NCBI GenBank assembly: GCA_030762895.1
Contig: CM061064.1
Coordinates: forward strand, 242,331,909-242,395,908
DNA length: 64,000 bases
DNA from: Sophora flavescens
Taxonomy: Eukaryota > Streptophyta > Magnoliopsida > Fabales > Fabaceae
Direction: 5' to 3'
Position 1 is the first letter of the stretch, and each line of letters begins with the position of its first letter. This document shows positions 1-12,000 of this stretch, one piece after another. Both the position numbers and the translations under genes were made by a program. The notes below the pieces were generated by a model, which worked only from the letters and a program-made list of their open reading frames with translations, was not told where the DNA came from and did not search any database.

Positions 1-1058
1 TTGTTGGGATGAGTTCCCATACCGCAGATTAGGATGATTACTCCAGCTGGGATGGTACCTATTTGTTGAAAGATCCGAATCTCAGATATCTGTTCTGGTT
101 ATTGCCCTGATTATACGGATGGACTGCAAAGGCTTGAGGTGATTCAGTAATTGATCCTCCTTGCAAAATAGGACAAGCTTCATATGGGTGCTCAGGAGAA
201 CTACACATGCCACACAATACCGCAGGCTGAACCCTATCCATTGCCAATTTCTCTACCAAGGAAGTGAGCCTGTCAATTCTATCATCACGGTCATGGTTGG
301 AAGAGGAAGTGCGGACCTCATGTACACCTCTAATCTCAACAGAATTTCTTCTTGTAGTGAATTGCTGGGAATTTAATGACATGTTCTCAATGAGTTGCTT
401 GGCAGCAGATGGAGTCTTGTCAACCAATGCTCCCCCACTAGCAGCATCCAAAATATTCCTATCCATCGGCTTCAAACCCTCACAAAAATTTTGGATGACG
501 CCCAGTTCAGTAATTTCGTTCTTGGGGGCAACTAGATGTCAACTGCTTGAACCTCTCCCAATACTCAGCTAGCGACTCATTTCCTTGCCTTATTCCACAG
601 ATTTCTTTCCTAATTGCAGCGGCTCTGGAGGCAGGAAAATATTTCTCCAGGAAGAGCTTCTTCAAGTCATTCCATGTGGTAATGGAATTCGGCGCAAGGT
701 ATAAAATCCAATCTTTTGCAGCTCCCTGGAGTGAGAATGGAAAAGCCTTCAACTTGATATGATCCTCAGTTACTCCTTCTGGCCTCAAAGTTGTAGAGCA
801 GACAACTTGGAACTCCTTGAGGTGCTTGTGTGGATCTTCACCTGAAAGACCATTAAATCTTGGCAACAAATGGATTAGCCCAGATTTTAACTCAAAAGGA
901 GTGTCAGCACCAGGATAAGCAATGCACAAACCATTGTAATTCACATCAGGGGCAGCAAGCTGCCTCAAAGTCCTTTGGTCTCCCATGTTTTCAAAAGCAG
1001 TTTTAAAATTGGAATCACTACTAGTGCTAGCCCGAAATTCCCTACGGAGTGTGTGCAA
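1..1058 (-). pseudogene. gag: Athila-type gag polyprotein, frameshifted and partial
   Basis: Gag forms the retrotransposon capsid. The minus-strand frame from ATG at 1058 to 507 contains a plant Ty3/gypsy retrotransposon_gag domain: a 'RTLRQLAAPDVNY' lead, then 'GLSGEDPHKHLKEF', 'AFPFSLQGAAKDWILYL' and 'ESLAEYWERFKQL', in the usual order. A single-base frame change near 510-520 moves the frame to 475-59, which has 'CEGLKPMDRNILDAASGGAL' just upstream and a CX2C...H...C knuckle-like 'CGMCSSPEHPYEACP' near 180-225. A second frame change near 60-70 is needed to continue into a Tyr/Asn/Pro-rich 'NHPNLRYGNSSQQ' stretch at the left edge. Two frame breaks make it a pseudogene. The rest of gag-pol lies outside the window. 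Confidence 0.85.
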
Positions 1059-1199
1059 TGTTCTTTCAATTTCCGGGTCAAAGTCACACAGTTCAGGGCA
1101 ATTAGACCTAGTAGCCAGACCAATTCAAAACAAAACAGAAAATAAAAGAAAGAAAAGAAAATAAAATAAAAACAAATTGCGAAAAATAACAACTCAGAG

Positions 1200-1217
1200 T
1201 CCCCGGCAACGGCGCCA
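1200..1217 (-). other. Primer-binding site complementary to tRNA-Asp
   Basis: Minus-strand TGGCGCCGTTGCCGGGGA, beginning 5 nt beyond the LTR end at 1223. It matches the 3' end of plant tRNA-Asp plus CCA, the primer known for Athila/Calypso elements. It primes minus-strand DNA synthesis and fixes the element's orientation. Confidence 0.88.
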
Positions 1218-1222
1218 ATTTT

Positions 1223-2531
1223 TGGTCGCGCTGTCGCGCACGCGCCAAAAAGGACGAGCGGGTTTAAAACTGTAGTATAATGCGACAACTCGGATGTCGT
1301 CTCTCAAGGACTCTGAAAATATTATCTTCCGCAAAAATCAGTTTTGGGGGGGGGTTTGGATTGGAGTGCAAATAAGAAACAAGCAAAACAGAGCAATTAA
1401 AAACAGGGCAGTTGAAAAGAGATTATCAATTATCAAACAACGATTAATCTACTGTCAAGAATTCTCAACTATCCTTGGTTAATGTAATCCCAAGCCCTAA
1501 GCAGATTCTAATCCCGTTTCAGTTACAGCAACAACTAACAACGTAATTGCTACTATGGATGCAAATTCCTATTCCCGAAATAACAAACGGGGTTAAGCGC
1601 TCATGAACAAACGAACATGAATGAACACACGCGAAATAACAAACGCGATTATGTATAGGAAAATAACATCACTGAAACAAATCAATACAATACTACACAC
1701 TCCTGAAATAACAAACAGAAATGTGCAATATGATATTGAAAAGGGAAAAGCAATTAAAATAGGGATTTACAAAACCTCAAGTATAGAGAATTCCCATACA
1801 GTAGACTAATCCTAGAACTTAGTTCTCCATAACAAACGAAATTACACAGAGAAAAACGTAAAACTAAACAATGGAGAAGCAAGAGTCCTTTCAAAATGTT
1901 CAGAACATCCTTTTATACAAATACAGAATTCAGATGGCTCGCGAGGCGAGCCCACATTCGCGAGGCGAATTTCATGAACAGTCAGCAACCTTTGGCATTC
2001 TCGCGAGGCGAGGATATGAAGAGTTTTCTCCTTACGCCCGTTATGGCCATCAGGCCCCAACCGTGATGCTCTCTGACTTCCAGACTCGCGAGGCGAATGG
2101 ATTCTCGCGAGGCGAAACTCTTCAACTTCAAAAACTGCCACGGCCATGACCTTCAACACGGGCAAGCCATGATCGTCTCTGACTTTTTCAGGTTTGCAAG
2201 ACTCGCGGGGCGAATCCATCTTTCGCGAGGCGAACCAGAGACTTGGCAATTTCTTGGAACAGTCAGGCTTCGGGGTCGCGTGGCGAGCGTGTCCTTCGCG
2301 GGGCGAGACCTCTGTTCTTTATTTTCTCAGCTTCTACTTAACCTGAAAGTAAGGAAATAACCATAAGTGTATTATTTTGACTTAAAACTAGCTAAATTAA
2401 CTTAAAACTACTCTAGAGACTCAAAACCTTGCTTGAGGAAAATCTAATCTAATTTGGGTGAAAATACGATATAATTTGCACAAATCCCTGGTCATACTAG
2501 CCACAAAACTAGATGAGCCAGAGGCTTATCA
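1223..2531 (-). repeat. Athila-like LTR, family A (1309 bp)
   Basis: On the minus strand the LTR opens TGATAAGCCTCTGGC at 2531 and closes ...GCGCGACCA at 1223, the TG...CA pattern. It has exactly the length of the solo LTR at 21424-22732, which it resembles throughout. In transcription order it holds a U3 with many CGCG motifs (about 2306-1938), a TATA-like TATAAAA near 1916-1911, and an A/T-rich R-U5 with repeated 'AATAACAAACG'-type words (seen on the plus strand near 1575-1710). Short open frames inside it look incidental. Confidence 0.85.
1938..2306 (-). promoter_or_regulatory. U3 array of CG-rich palindromic motifs plus TATA box (LTR family A)
   Basis: Variants of TCGCCTCGCGA (plus strand TCGCGAGGCGA) recur at irregular spacing, for example near 1938, 1960, 2000, 2085, 2105, 2200, 2223 and 2275-2305. 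The array ends about 20 bp upstream of the minus-strand TATA-like sequence at 1916-1911. A conserved TATA-proximal cluster suggests protein-binding sites; this is inference, no factor is identified. Confidence 0.6.
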
Positions 2532-3651
2532 AAATACCCCAAACTTAAACTTTGCTTGTCCCCAAGCAAACTAAGACTCAAAAATCAAAAAGACTCAAGA
2601 CCTGGCAAGCTTAAAAGATTCAATCAACATTGCACACATTCAAGCAATACATCAAAAACAGTTTTTCTTCATTGTTTCCCCCTTTTCAAACAGAGCAATC
2701 CCCACATTCATTTATTCCAAACAATTGAGAGTTTCATCATGAAAACAATCAGAAATCTAAGCAAGGAATCTAAGTCACACACAAGAGGGAGATCACCAAA
2801 TCCAAACAACCGCCTTCCTCACAAGGGCATTATTTGTTCACTCGGTCACTCAATTTATGTCAGGCTAACAATTTGCACTCAGTTTCACTTTTCAAGAACA
2901 CTTCCCAAAAATTTGATTTTCATCTCAAAATGGCTCCCACAGAAAACATGCAAGCAACATCAGAAGGTCTTTTATGGGTTGTAATGGGGCCTGGCTAAGG
3001 GTAGGATATACAAAAGGAACTAAGCTGAAGACCCTAGGAACTAAGAGAGCATGAACTATATTTACACTTTGAAATTCACTCAAGTTCCTTTCTTTATTTT
3101 TTTTCTTTACACTTCTGGGTGGCTACAGCCCTTTTTATTTCTTTTTGGCATTTTTGTATTTTTTTTTCCTAATCCCAAACAACACATTGCACCTTGCAAC
3201 CACCCCAAACTTTAGTTTCTTGCACCCATTCTAAGATTACATGCTCTCCTAATCATAAGATCGGGTTAACATGGTTTTCCAGATTTTTGGGCTTATAACA
3301 TTAGGTTATCAAGAATTAACAGGCTAATAGGCTCAAAAGGGCTAACTAGGGAACATGCATTAGGAATTGGTTTATTCAGGCCAAGTAGCTATTTACAAAG
3401 AAAATGCCTAAATCATTTGCTACACACATATAATCATGCAAACCAAAAAGAGATTCAATCAAATCCAGGGAAGTGCAACTTGAAAGCGATTTTCACACAG
3501 TTTGAAACATGTTGGAGGCTCAAAACCTCACCTGGACATTCATGCAAATTGTTTGAAAGAGATACTATCCCTAGTGTGTGCTTCCTATCACCCCAAACTT
3601 ATCATTCATCATGCCATCATAACAAAATCCCAAAGTTCAGTTTTCAATTTC
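2532..3651 (-). other. Athila 3' non-coding region with PPT-like end (minus strand)
   Basis: No coding signal. On the minus strand it ends in '...AAGTTTAAGTTTGGGGTATTTTGA' directly before the LTR, the place and style of an Athila polypurine-tract region. The same landmarks ('AAGTTTGGGGTGAT', 'GTTCCCTAGTTAGCC', 'CTTAGGATTAGG') occur on the plus strand at 4321-4861 and again at 60010-61216, so it is a conserved 3' untranslated block. The 3171-3651 part is inverted relative to 4367-4861. Confidence 0.75.
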
Positions 3652-3707
3652 ACATGGACATGAAGAAATCTGGTGTTGTAACATGGACATGAAGAAATCT
3701 GGTGTTG
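3652..3707 (+). repeat. 27-bp tandem duplication at an element-element junction
   Basis: Two copies of a 27-bp sequence beginning ACATGGACATGAAGAAATCT lie at 3652-3678 and 3681-3707 with a 2-bp spacer. The repeated words encode 'MDMKKSG' of the integrase C-terminus in the plus frame. The duplication sits exactly where the minus-strand 3' region stops and the plus-strand pol fragment begins, so it probably formed during the rearrangement. Confidence 0.85.
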
Positions 3708-4087
3708 AAATAAAACTGCAGTTGCAGCAACTTGAGGAGCTTAGGCTGGAAGCCTATGAAAGCTCCAGGATGTATAAAGAGAAAACAAAACTTTTTCATG
3801 ATAGGATGATTGTTAGGAAAGAATTTTTTGTGGGCCAGCTAGTGTTATTGTTTAACTCCCGCCTGAAATTGATGGCTGGGAAACTTAGGTCCAAATGGGA
3901 TGGCCCCTTTGTTGTGACTAATGTGTTTCCTTATGGTGCAGTAGAGATTACACGTGCAGGTACCCAAAAGCCATTCAAGGTTAACGGGCAGCGGCTGAAG
4001 CCATTCCATGGTGAGGATACTGGTGTTCCTGTGGATGCAATTGTTGAGGAGCTCTCCTTGGATGCTCCCACCTACACTGATACTTGA
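3683..4087 (+). pseudogene. Athila-type integrase C-terminal fragment (end of pol)
   Basis: The frame ends at TGA 4085-4087 and matches the known C-terminal end of Athila/Calypso pol: 'LQQLEELRLEAYESSRMYKE' near residues 14-33, then a chromodomain-free GPF/Y-like module with 'GQLVLLFNSRLKLMAGKLRSKW' followed by 'DGPFVVTNVFPYGAVEI' and 'KPFKVNGQRLKPF'. The GPF/Y module is the integrase tail that helps multimerisation and target choice. The catalytic DDE core, RT and RNase H are absent; the upstream side is cut at the junction at 3652. The ATG at 3683 is only the first Met in the fragment. No functional protein is expected. Confidence 0.88.
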
Positions 4088-4893
4088 TCAGGGAGTTTCC
4101 TTTCCTTTCCCTCACTCTGATTGTATAGTTCTGTTGTTCATTGGGGACAATGCATGTTTTAAGTGTGGGGGAGGAAACTAGTTGTAGTTTTTCCTTTTCT
4201 TTGAATAAAGCTCCTGAATAATTTGAGAAGCTCAGGAGTATTTGTGTGTTGAGTCTTTTGTTGGCAAGTTTATTGGATTTTGATTGATGTTGCACAGATT
4301 GCTTGCATGATTGATATGTGATGATTCCCCCTAGGCTGAAAAAATTTTTGTTTTTAAAAGTGATCCCATGTGGAATTGAAAACTGAACTTTGAGATTTTG
4401 TTATGATGGCATGATTTATGATAAGTTTGGGGTGATAGGAAGCACACACTAGGGATAGAATCTCTTTCAAATAATTTGCATGAATGTCCAGGTGAGGTTT
4501 TGAGCCTCCAACATGTTTTTGACTGTGTGAAAATCACTTTCAAGTTGCACTTTCCTGAATTTGCTTGAGTCTCTTTTTGGTTTGCAAGATTATGTGTTTG
4601 CTTCAGATGATTTAGGCATTTTCTTTGTAAATAGCTACTTAGCCAAAAAAAAAAAATTAATAACCATCCCTAATGCATGTTCCCTAGTTAGCCCCATTGA
4701 GCCTATTAGCCTTTAATTCTTGATAACCTAATGTTATAAGCCCAAAAATCTGGAAAATCATGTCAACCCGATCTTAGGATTAGGCGAGCGTGTAATCTTA
4801 GAATGGGTGCAAGAAACTAAGTTTGGGGTGGCTACAAGGTGTAATATGTTGTTTGGGATTGCAAAAAAAAAAAAAGAGAAAAAAATATATCCC
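4088..4893 (+). other. Athila 3' non-coding region (plus strand), truncated into satellite
   Basis: This follows the integrase stop and contains 'TGGGGACAATGCATGTTTTAAGTGTGGGGGAGG', the usual motif after Athila pol, here at 4142-4175, then the block that mirrors 3171-3651 in inverse orientation. An A-rich tract (4863-4889) precedes an abrupt change to satellite ('AAATAG.A.TTTACAGCCGCAC'). No LTR follows, so the element's 3' LTR was lost at this junction. Confidence 0.75.
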
Positions 4894-7800
4894 TAAATAG
4901 TAATTTACAGCCGCACAAACCAGATCGAGACAAATTAGACAACTTTTACAATCATTATTTTTGCTTTTACATTATTGGGATTAATTGGGCTTAATTGCTA
5001 AACGTTATTATTTTTCGCATTTTTCACTCATCCTGACCTTGTTGCCTTGTGTAGAGCATAACTTGAGCTACAGATATAGGATTTTGATGATCTTGTTGTC
5101 CCTAGAAAGAAAAGGAAGAGACCTACAATTTCAGGTGTCACAAGAATTGTCAAATTAGGCCAAAATCAAGGCTAAATTGGGTCCCGAGTTCTCTGTTGCG
5201 GATCACTGCGCAGTCCATTAGGTTCCTTCACTTAAATGGGCCTAACTTACTCATCTTAAGACCAATTAAGGCATATGATACCTTGTTGCAAAGCTTATTC
5301 AGAGGACCTTAATTTGGTCTAGGGTTACGTCTGGATTAATAAGCATAAATAGCAATTTACAGCCGCACAAGTCAGAGAGAGGTGGAAATTAGACAACTTT
5401 TACAATCATTGTTTTTGCTTTTACATTATTGGGTTTAATTGTTCTTAATTACTAAACATTTTTAATTTTCGGATTTTTCACTCATCCCGACCTTGTGGCC
5501 TTGCGCAGAGCATAACTGGAGCTACACATATCGGATTTTGGTGATCTAGTTGTCCCTTGAAAGATAAGGAAGAGACCTACAATTTCAGGTTTCACAATAA
5601 TTGTGAAATTAGGCCAAAATCAAGGCTAAATTGGGTCCCGAATTCTCTTGCGCGGATCACGGCACAGTCCATGATGTTCCTTCACTTAAATGGGCCTAAC
5701 TTACTCATCTTAAGACCAATTAAGACATATCATACCTTGTTGGAAAGCTTATTCAGAAGCCCTTAATTTGGTCTGGGGTTAGGTCAGGATTAATAAGTAT
5801 AAATAGCTGTTTACAGTAGCACAAGCCAGAGAGAGACGGAAATTAGACAACTTTTACAATCGTTGTTTTTGCTTTAACATTATTGGGGTTAATTGGGCTT
5901 AATTGCTAAACGTTATTAATTTTCGGATTTTTCACTCATCTTGACCTTGTTCCCTTGTGCAGAGCATAGCTTGAGCTACTTATATAGGATTTTGGTGATC
6001 TTGATGTCCTTAGAAAGATAAGGAAGAGACCGTCAATTTCAAGTTTCAGAAGAATTGTCAAATTAGGACAAAATCAAGGCTACATTGGGTCCCGAGTTCT
6101 CTGGCACGAATTAGTGCACAGTCCATTAGGTTCCTTCACTTAAATGGGCCTAACTTACTCATCTTAAGTCCATTAAGGCATATGATACCTTGTTGGAAAG
6201 CTTATTCAGAGGACCTTAATTTGGTCTAGGGTTACGTCAAGATTATTAAACATAAATAGCAATTTACAGCCGCACAAGCCAGAGAGAGACGAAAATTAGA
6301 CAACTTTTACAATCATTGTTTTTGCTTTTACATTATTGGGCTTAATTGTTCTTCATTACTAAACATTTTCAATTTTACGATTTTTCACTCATCCTGACCT
6401 TGTGGCCTTGCGCAGAGCATAACTAGAGCTACACATATCGGATTTTGGTGATCTTGCTGTCCTTTGAAAGATAAGAAAGAGACCTACAATTTCATGTTTC
6501 ACAATAATTGTCAAATTAGGCCAAAATCAAGGCCTAATTGGGTCCCGAATTCCCTAGTGCGGATTAGGGCACAGTCCATGATGTTCCCTCACTTAAATGG
6601 GCCTAACTTACTCATCTTAAGCCCAATTAAGACATATGATACCTTGTTGGAAAGCTTATTCAGAGGCCCTTAATTTGGTCCGGGGTTAGGTCAGGATTAA
6701 TATGTATAAATAGCAGTTTACATTAGCACAAGCCAGAGAGTGTAAAAAATTAGACAACTTTTACAATCATTGTTTTTGGTTTTACATTATTGGGGTTAAT
6801 TGGGCTTAATTGCTAAACATTGTTATTTTCAGACGTTTCACTCATCCTGACCTTGTTGCCTTGCGTAGAGCATAACTAGAGCTACAAATATTGGATTTTG
6901 GTGATCTTGATGTCCCTAGAAAGATAAGGAAGAGACCAACAATTTCAGGATTCAAAGAATTGTCAAATTAGGCCAAAATCAAGGCTAAATTGGGTACGGA
7001 GTTCTCTGGCATAGATTAGTGCGCAGTCCATGATGTTCCGTCACTTAAATGGGCCTAACTTACTCATCTTAAGCCCAATTAAGGCATATGATTCCTTGTT
7101 GGAAAGCTTATTCAGAGACCCTCAATTTGGTATATGGTTAGGTCAGGATTAATTGGCATAAACAGCAGTTTACAGCCGCACAAGCCAGAGAGAGACGAAA
7201 ATTAGACAACTTTTACAATCATTGTTTTCACTTTTACATTATTCGGCTTAATTGGGCTTAATTGCTAAACATTGTTAATTTTCCGATTTTTCACTCATCC
7301 TGACTTTGTTGCCTTGCGCAAAGCATAACTAGAGCTACAGATATCGGATTTGGGTTATCTTGTTATCCTTAGAAAGATAAGGAAGAGACCTACAATTTCA
7401 AGTATCACAAGAATTGCAAATTAGGCCAAAATCAAAGGCTAAATTAGGCCCCGAGTTCTCTGGCACGGATTAGTGCGCAGTCCATTATGTTCCGTCACTT
7501 AAATGGGCCTAGCTTACTCATCTTAAGCCCAATTAAGGCATATGATAACTTGTTGGAATGCTTATTCAGAGGTCATTAATTTGGTCAAGTGTTAGGTCAG
7601 GATTCAGAAACATAAATAGCAGTTTACAGCCGTACAAGCCAGGCAGAAATAGAAATTAGACAACTTTTACAATCATTGTTTTTGCTTATACAGTATTGGG
7701 CTTAATTGCAAAGCATTGTTAATTTTCGGATTTTTCACTCATCCTGACCTTGTTGCCTTGCGTAAAGTATAACTTGAGCTACAGATATCGGATTTTGATG

Positions 7801-9099
7801 ATCTTGCTGTCCCTAGAATGATAAGGAAGAGACCTTCAATTTCAGGATTCAGAAGAATTGTCAAATTAGGCCAAAATCAAGGCTAAATTGGGCCCCGAGT
7901 TCTCTGGAACGGATCAGTGCACAGTCCATTATGTTCCTTCACTTAAATGGGCCTTGCTTACTCATCTTAAGCCCAATTATGGCATATGATACCATGTTGA
8001 ATTGCTTATTAAGAGGTCCTCAATTTGTTCCAGGGTTAGGTCAGGATTCATAAGCATAAATAGCAGTTTAAAGCCGTACAAGCTAGGTAGAAACAGAAAT
8101 TAGACAACTTTTACAATCATTATTTTTGCTTATACAGTATTGGGTTTAATTGGGCTTAATTGCTAAACATTGTAAATTTTCGGATTTTTCACTCATCCTG
8201 ACCTTGTTGCCTTTCGCAAAGCATAACTAGAGCTACACATATCGGATTTTGGTGATCTTACTGTCCCTTGAACGATGAGGAAGAGACGCATAATTTCAGG
8301 TTTCACAATAATTGTCAAATTAGGCCAAAATCAAGACAAAATTGGGACCCGAGTTCTCTGTCGTAGATCAGTGCGCAGTACATGATGTTCCTTCACTTAA
8401 ATGGGCCTAACATACTCATCTTAAGCCCAATTATGGCATATGATACCATGTTGGAAAGCATATTCAGAGGCCCTTAATTTGGCCAAGGTTTAGGTAAGGA
8501 TTAATAAACATAAATAGCAGTTTACAGCTGCACAAGCCAGAGAGAGACGAAAATTAGACAACTTTTACAATCATTGTTTTTGCTTATACATTTTTGGGCT
8601 TCATTGGGCTTAATTGCTAAACATTGTTAATTCTCGGATTTTTCACTCATCCTGACCTTGTTGCCTTGCGCAGAGCATAACTAGAGCTACAGATATCGGA
8701 TTTTGGTGATCTTTCAGTGCACAGTCCAGGATGTTCCTTCACTTAGTTGGGCCTAACTTAATCATCTTAGGCCCAATTAATGCATATGATACCATGTTGG
8801 AAAGCTTATTCAGAGGCCCTTAATTTGGTCTAGGGTTAGGTCAGGATTAATAAGCATAAATAGCAGTTTACAGCCGTACAAGCTAGGTAGAAACAGAAAT
8901 TAGGCAACTTTTACAATCATTGTTTTTGCTTTTACATTATTGGGCTTAATTGTTCTTAATTACTAAACATTTTTAATTTTAGGATTTTTCACTCATCCTG
9001 ACCTTGTGGCCTTGCGCAGAGCATAACTGGAGCTACACATATCGGATTTTGGTGATCTTGCTGTCCTTTGAAAGATAAGAAAGAGACCTACAATTTCAG

Positions 9100-12000
9100 G
9101 TTTCACAATAATTGTCAAATTAGGGTAAAATCAAGGCTAAATTGGGACCCGAATTCCCTAGTGCGGATTAGGGCACCGTCCATGATGTTCCCTCACTTAA
9201 ATGGGCCTAACTTACTCATCTTAAGCCCAATTTAGACATATGATACCTTATTGGAAAGCTTATTCAGAGGCCCTTAATTTGGTCCGGGGTTAGGTCAGGA
9301 TTAATATGTATAAATAGCAGTTTACAGTAGCACAAGCCAGAGAGAGTCAAAAATTAGACAACTTTTACAATCATTGTTTTTGGTTTTACATTATTGGGGT
9401 TAATTGGGCTTAATTGCTAAACATTGTTATTTTCAGATTTTTCACTCATCCTGACCTTGTTGCCTTGCGTAGAGCATAACTAGAGCTACAGATATTGGAT
9501 TTTGGTGATCTTGCTGTCCCTAGAAAGATAAGGAAGAGACCTACAATTTCAGGATTCAAAGAATTGTCAAACTAGGCCAAAATCAAGGCCAAATTGGGTA
9601 CCGAGTTCTCTGGCATAGATCAGTGTGCAGTCCATGATGTTCCTTCACTTAAATAGGCCTAACTTTCTCATCTTAAGCCCAATTAAGGCATATGATTCCT
9701 TGTTGGAAAGCTTATTCAGAGGACCTTAATTTGGTCTAGGTTTACGTCAAGATTATTAAACATAAATAGCAATTTACAGCAGCACAAGCCAGAGAGAGAC
9801 GGAAATTAGACAAATTTTACAATCATTGTTTTTGCTTTTACATTATTGGGGTTAATTGGGCTTAATTGCTAAACATTATTAATTTTTGGATTTTTCAGTC
9901 AGCCTGACCTTGTTGCCTTGCGCAGAGCATAACTGGAGCTACAGATATATGATTTTGGTGATCTTGCTGTCCCTAGAAAGATAAGGAACAGACCTACAAT
10001 TTCAGGTTTCAAAAGAATTGTCAATTTAGTCCTAAATCAAGGCTAAATTGGGTCCAGAGTTCTCTGACGCGGATCAGTGAGCAGTCGAGGATGTTCCTTC
10101 ACTTAAATGAGCCTAACTTACTCATCGTAAGCTCAATTAAGGCAGATGATACCTTCTTGGAAATCTTATTCAGAGGCCCTTAATTTGTTATAGGGTTAGG
10201 TTAGGATTAATAAGCATAAATAGCAGTTTACAACCCCACAAGCCAGAGAAAGACGGAAATTAGAAAACTTTTTCAATCATTGTTATTGCTTTTACATTAT
10301 TGGGCATAATTGGGCTTAATTGCTAAACATTGTTTGTTTTCGGATTTTTCACTCATCCTGACCTTGTTGCCTTGGGCGAGCATAACTAGAGCTACAGATA
10401 TCGGAATTTGTTGATCTTGCTGTCCCTAGAAAGATAAGGAAGAGTCCTACAATTTCTGGTTTCACAAGAATTGTCAAATTAGGCCAAAATCAAGGCTAAA
10501 TTGGGTCCCGAGTTCTCTCAAGGCGGATCGGTGTGCGATCCATTAGGTTCCTTCACTTAAATGGGCCTAACTTACTCATCTTAAGCCCAATTAAGGCATA
10601 TGATACCTTGTTGGAAAGCTTATTTAGAGGACCTTAATTTGGTGTAGGGTTATGTCAGGATTATTAAGCATACATAGTAATTTACAGCCGCACAAGCCAG
10701 AGAGATACGGAAATTAGACAACTTTTACAATCATTGTTTTTGCTTTTACATTATTGCGCTTAATTGTTCTTAATTACTAAACATTTTTAATTTTCGGATT
10801 TTTCACTCATCCTGACCTTGTGGCCTTGCGCAGATCATAACTAGAGCTACACATATCGGATTTTGGTGATCTTGCTGTCTCTTGAAAGATAAGGAAGAGA
10901 CCTACAATTTCAGGTTTCACAATAATTGTCAAATTAGGGTAAAATCAAGGCTAAATTGGGACCCGAATTCCCTAGTGCGGATTAGGGCACCGTCCATGAT
11001 GTTCCCTCACTTAAATGGGCCTAACTTACTCATCTTAAGCCCAATTTAGACATATGATACCTTATTGGAAAGCTTATTCAGAGGCCCTTAATTTGGTCCG
11101 GGGTTAGGTCAGGATTAATATGTATAAATAGCAGTTTACAGTAGCACAAGCCAGAGAGAGTCAAAAATTAGACAACTTTTACAATCATTGTTTTTGGTTT
11201 TACATTATTGGGGTTAATTGGGCTTAATTGCTAAACATTGTTATTTTCAGATTTTTCACTCATCCTGACCTTGTTGCCTTGCGTAGAGCATAACTAGAGC
11301 TACAGATATTGGATTTTGGTGATCTTGCTGTCCCTAGAAAGATAAGGAAGAGACCTACAATTTCAGGATTCAAAGAATTGTCAAACTAGGCCAAAATCAA
11401 GGCCAAATTGGGTACCGAGTTCTCTGGCATAGATCAGTGTGCAGTCCATGATGTTCCTTCACTTAAATAGGCCTAACTTTCTCATCTTAAGCCCAATTAA
11501 GGCATATGATTCCTTGTTGGAAAGCTTATTCAGAGGACCTTAATTTGGTCTAGGTTTACGTCAAGATTATTAAACATAAATAGCAATTTACAGCAGCACA
11601 AGCCAGAGAGAGACGGAAATTAGACAAATTTTACAATCATTGTTTTTGCTTTTACATTATTGGGGTTAATTGGGCTTAATTGCTAAACATTATTAATTTT
11701 TGGATTTTTCAGTCAGCCTGACCTTGTTGCCTTGCGCAGAGCATAACTGGAGCTACAGATATATGATTTTGGTGATCTTGCTGTCCCTAGAAAGATAAGG
11801 AACAGACCTACAATTTCAGTTTCAAAAGAATTGTCAATTTAGTCCTAAATCAAGGCTAAATTGGGTCCAGAGTTCTCTGACGCGGATCAGTGAGCAGTCG
11901 AGGATGTTCCTTCACTTAAATGAGCCTAACTTACTCATCGTAAGCTCAATTAAGGCAGATGATACCTTCTTGGAAATCTTATTCAGAGGCCCTTAATTTG

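Larger units (their letters stand above)
1..3651 (-). mobile_element. Athila-like Ty3/gypsy retrotransposon segment, internal-LTR-internal arrangement
   Basis: Read on the minus strand, the order is 3' non-coding region ending in a PPT-like stretch (3651 to 2532), one LTR (2531 to 1223), a tRNA-Asp primer-binding site (1217 to 1200), then gag (1058 to the left edge). An LTR with a 3' internal region on one side and PBS plus gag on the other is not a normal single element. It is the middle of two tandem elements sharing an LTR, or the product of unequal recombination. The Athila/Calypso assignment rests on the gag sequence style and the tRNA-Asp PBS. The gag-bearing element continues past position 1. 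The right end breaks at 3651 against a plus-strand fragment. Confidence 0.82.

Noticed and set aside
1200..1217. tRNA-Asp-like sequence as a tRNA gene
   Set aside because: Only the 3' 18 nt complement is present, adjacent to an LTR; it is a primer-binding site.
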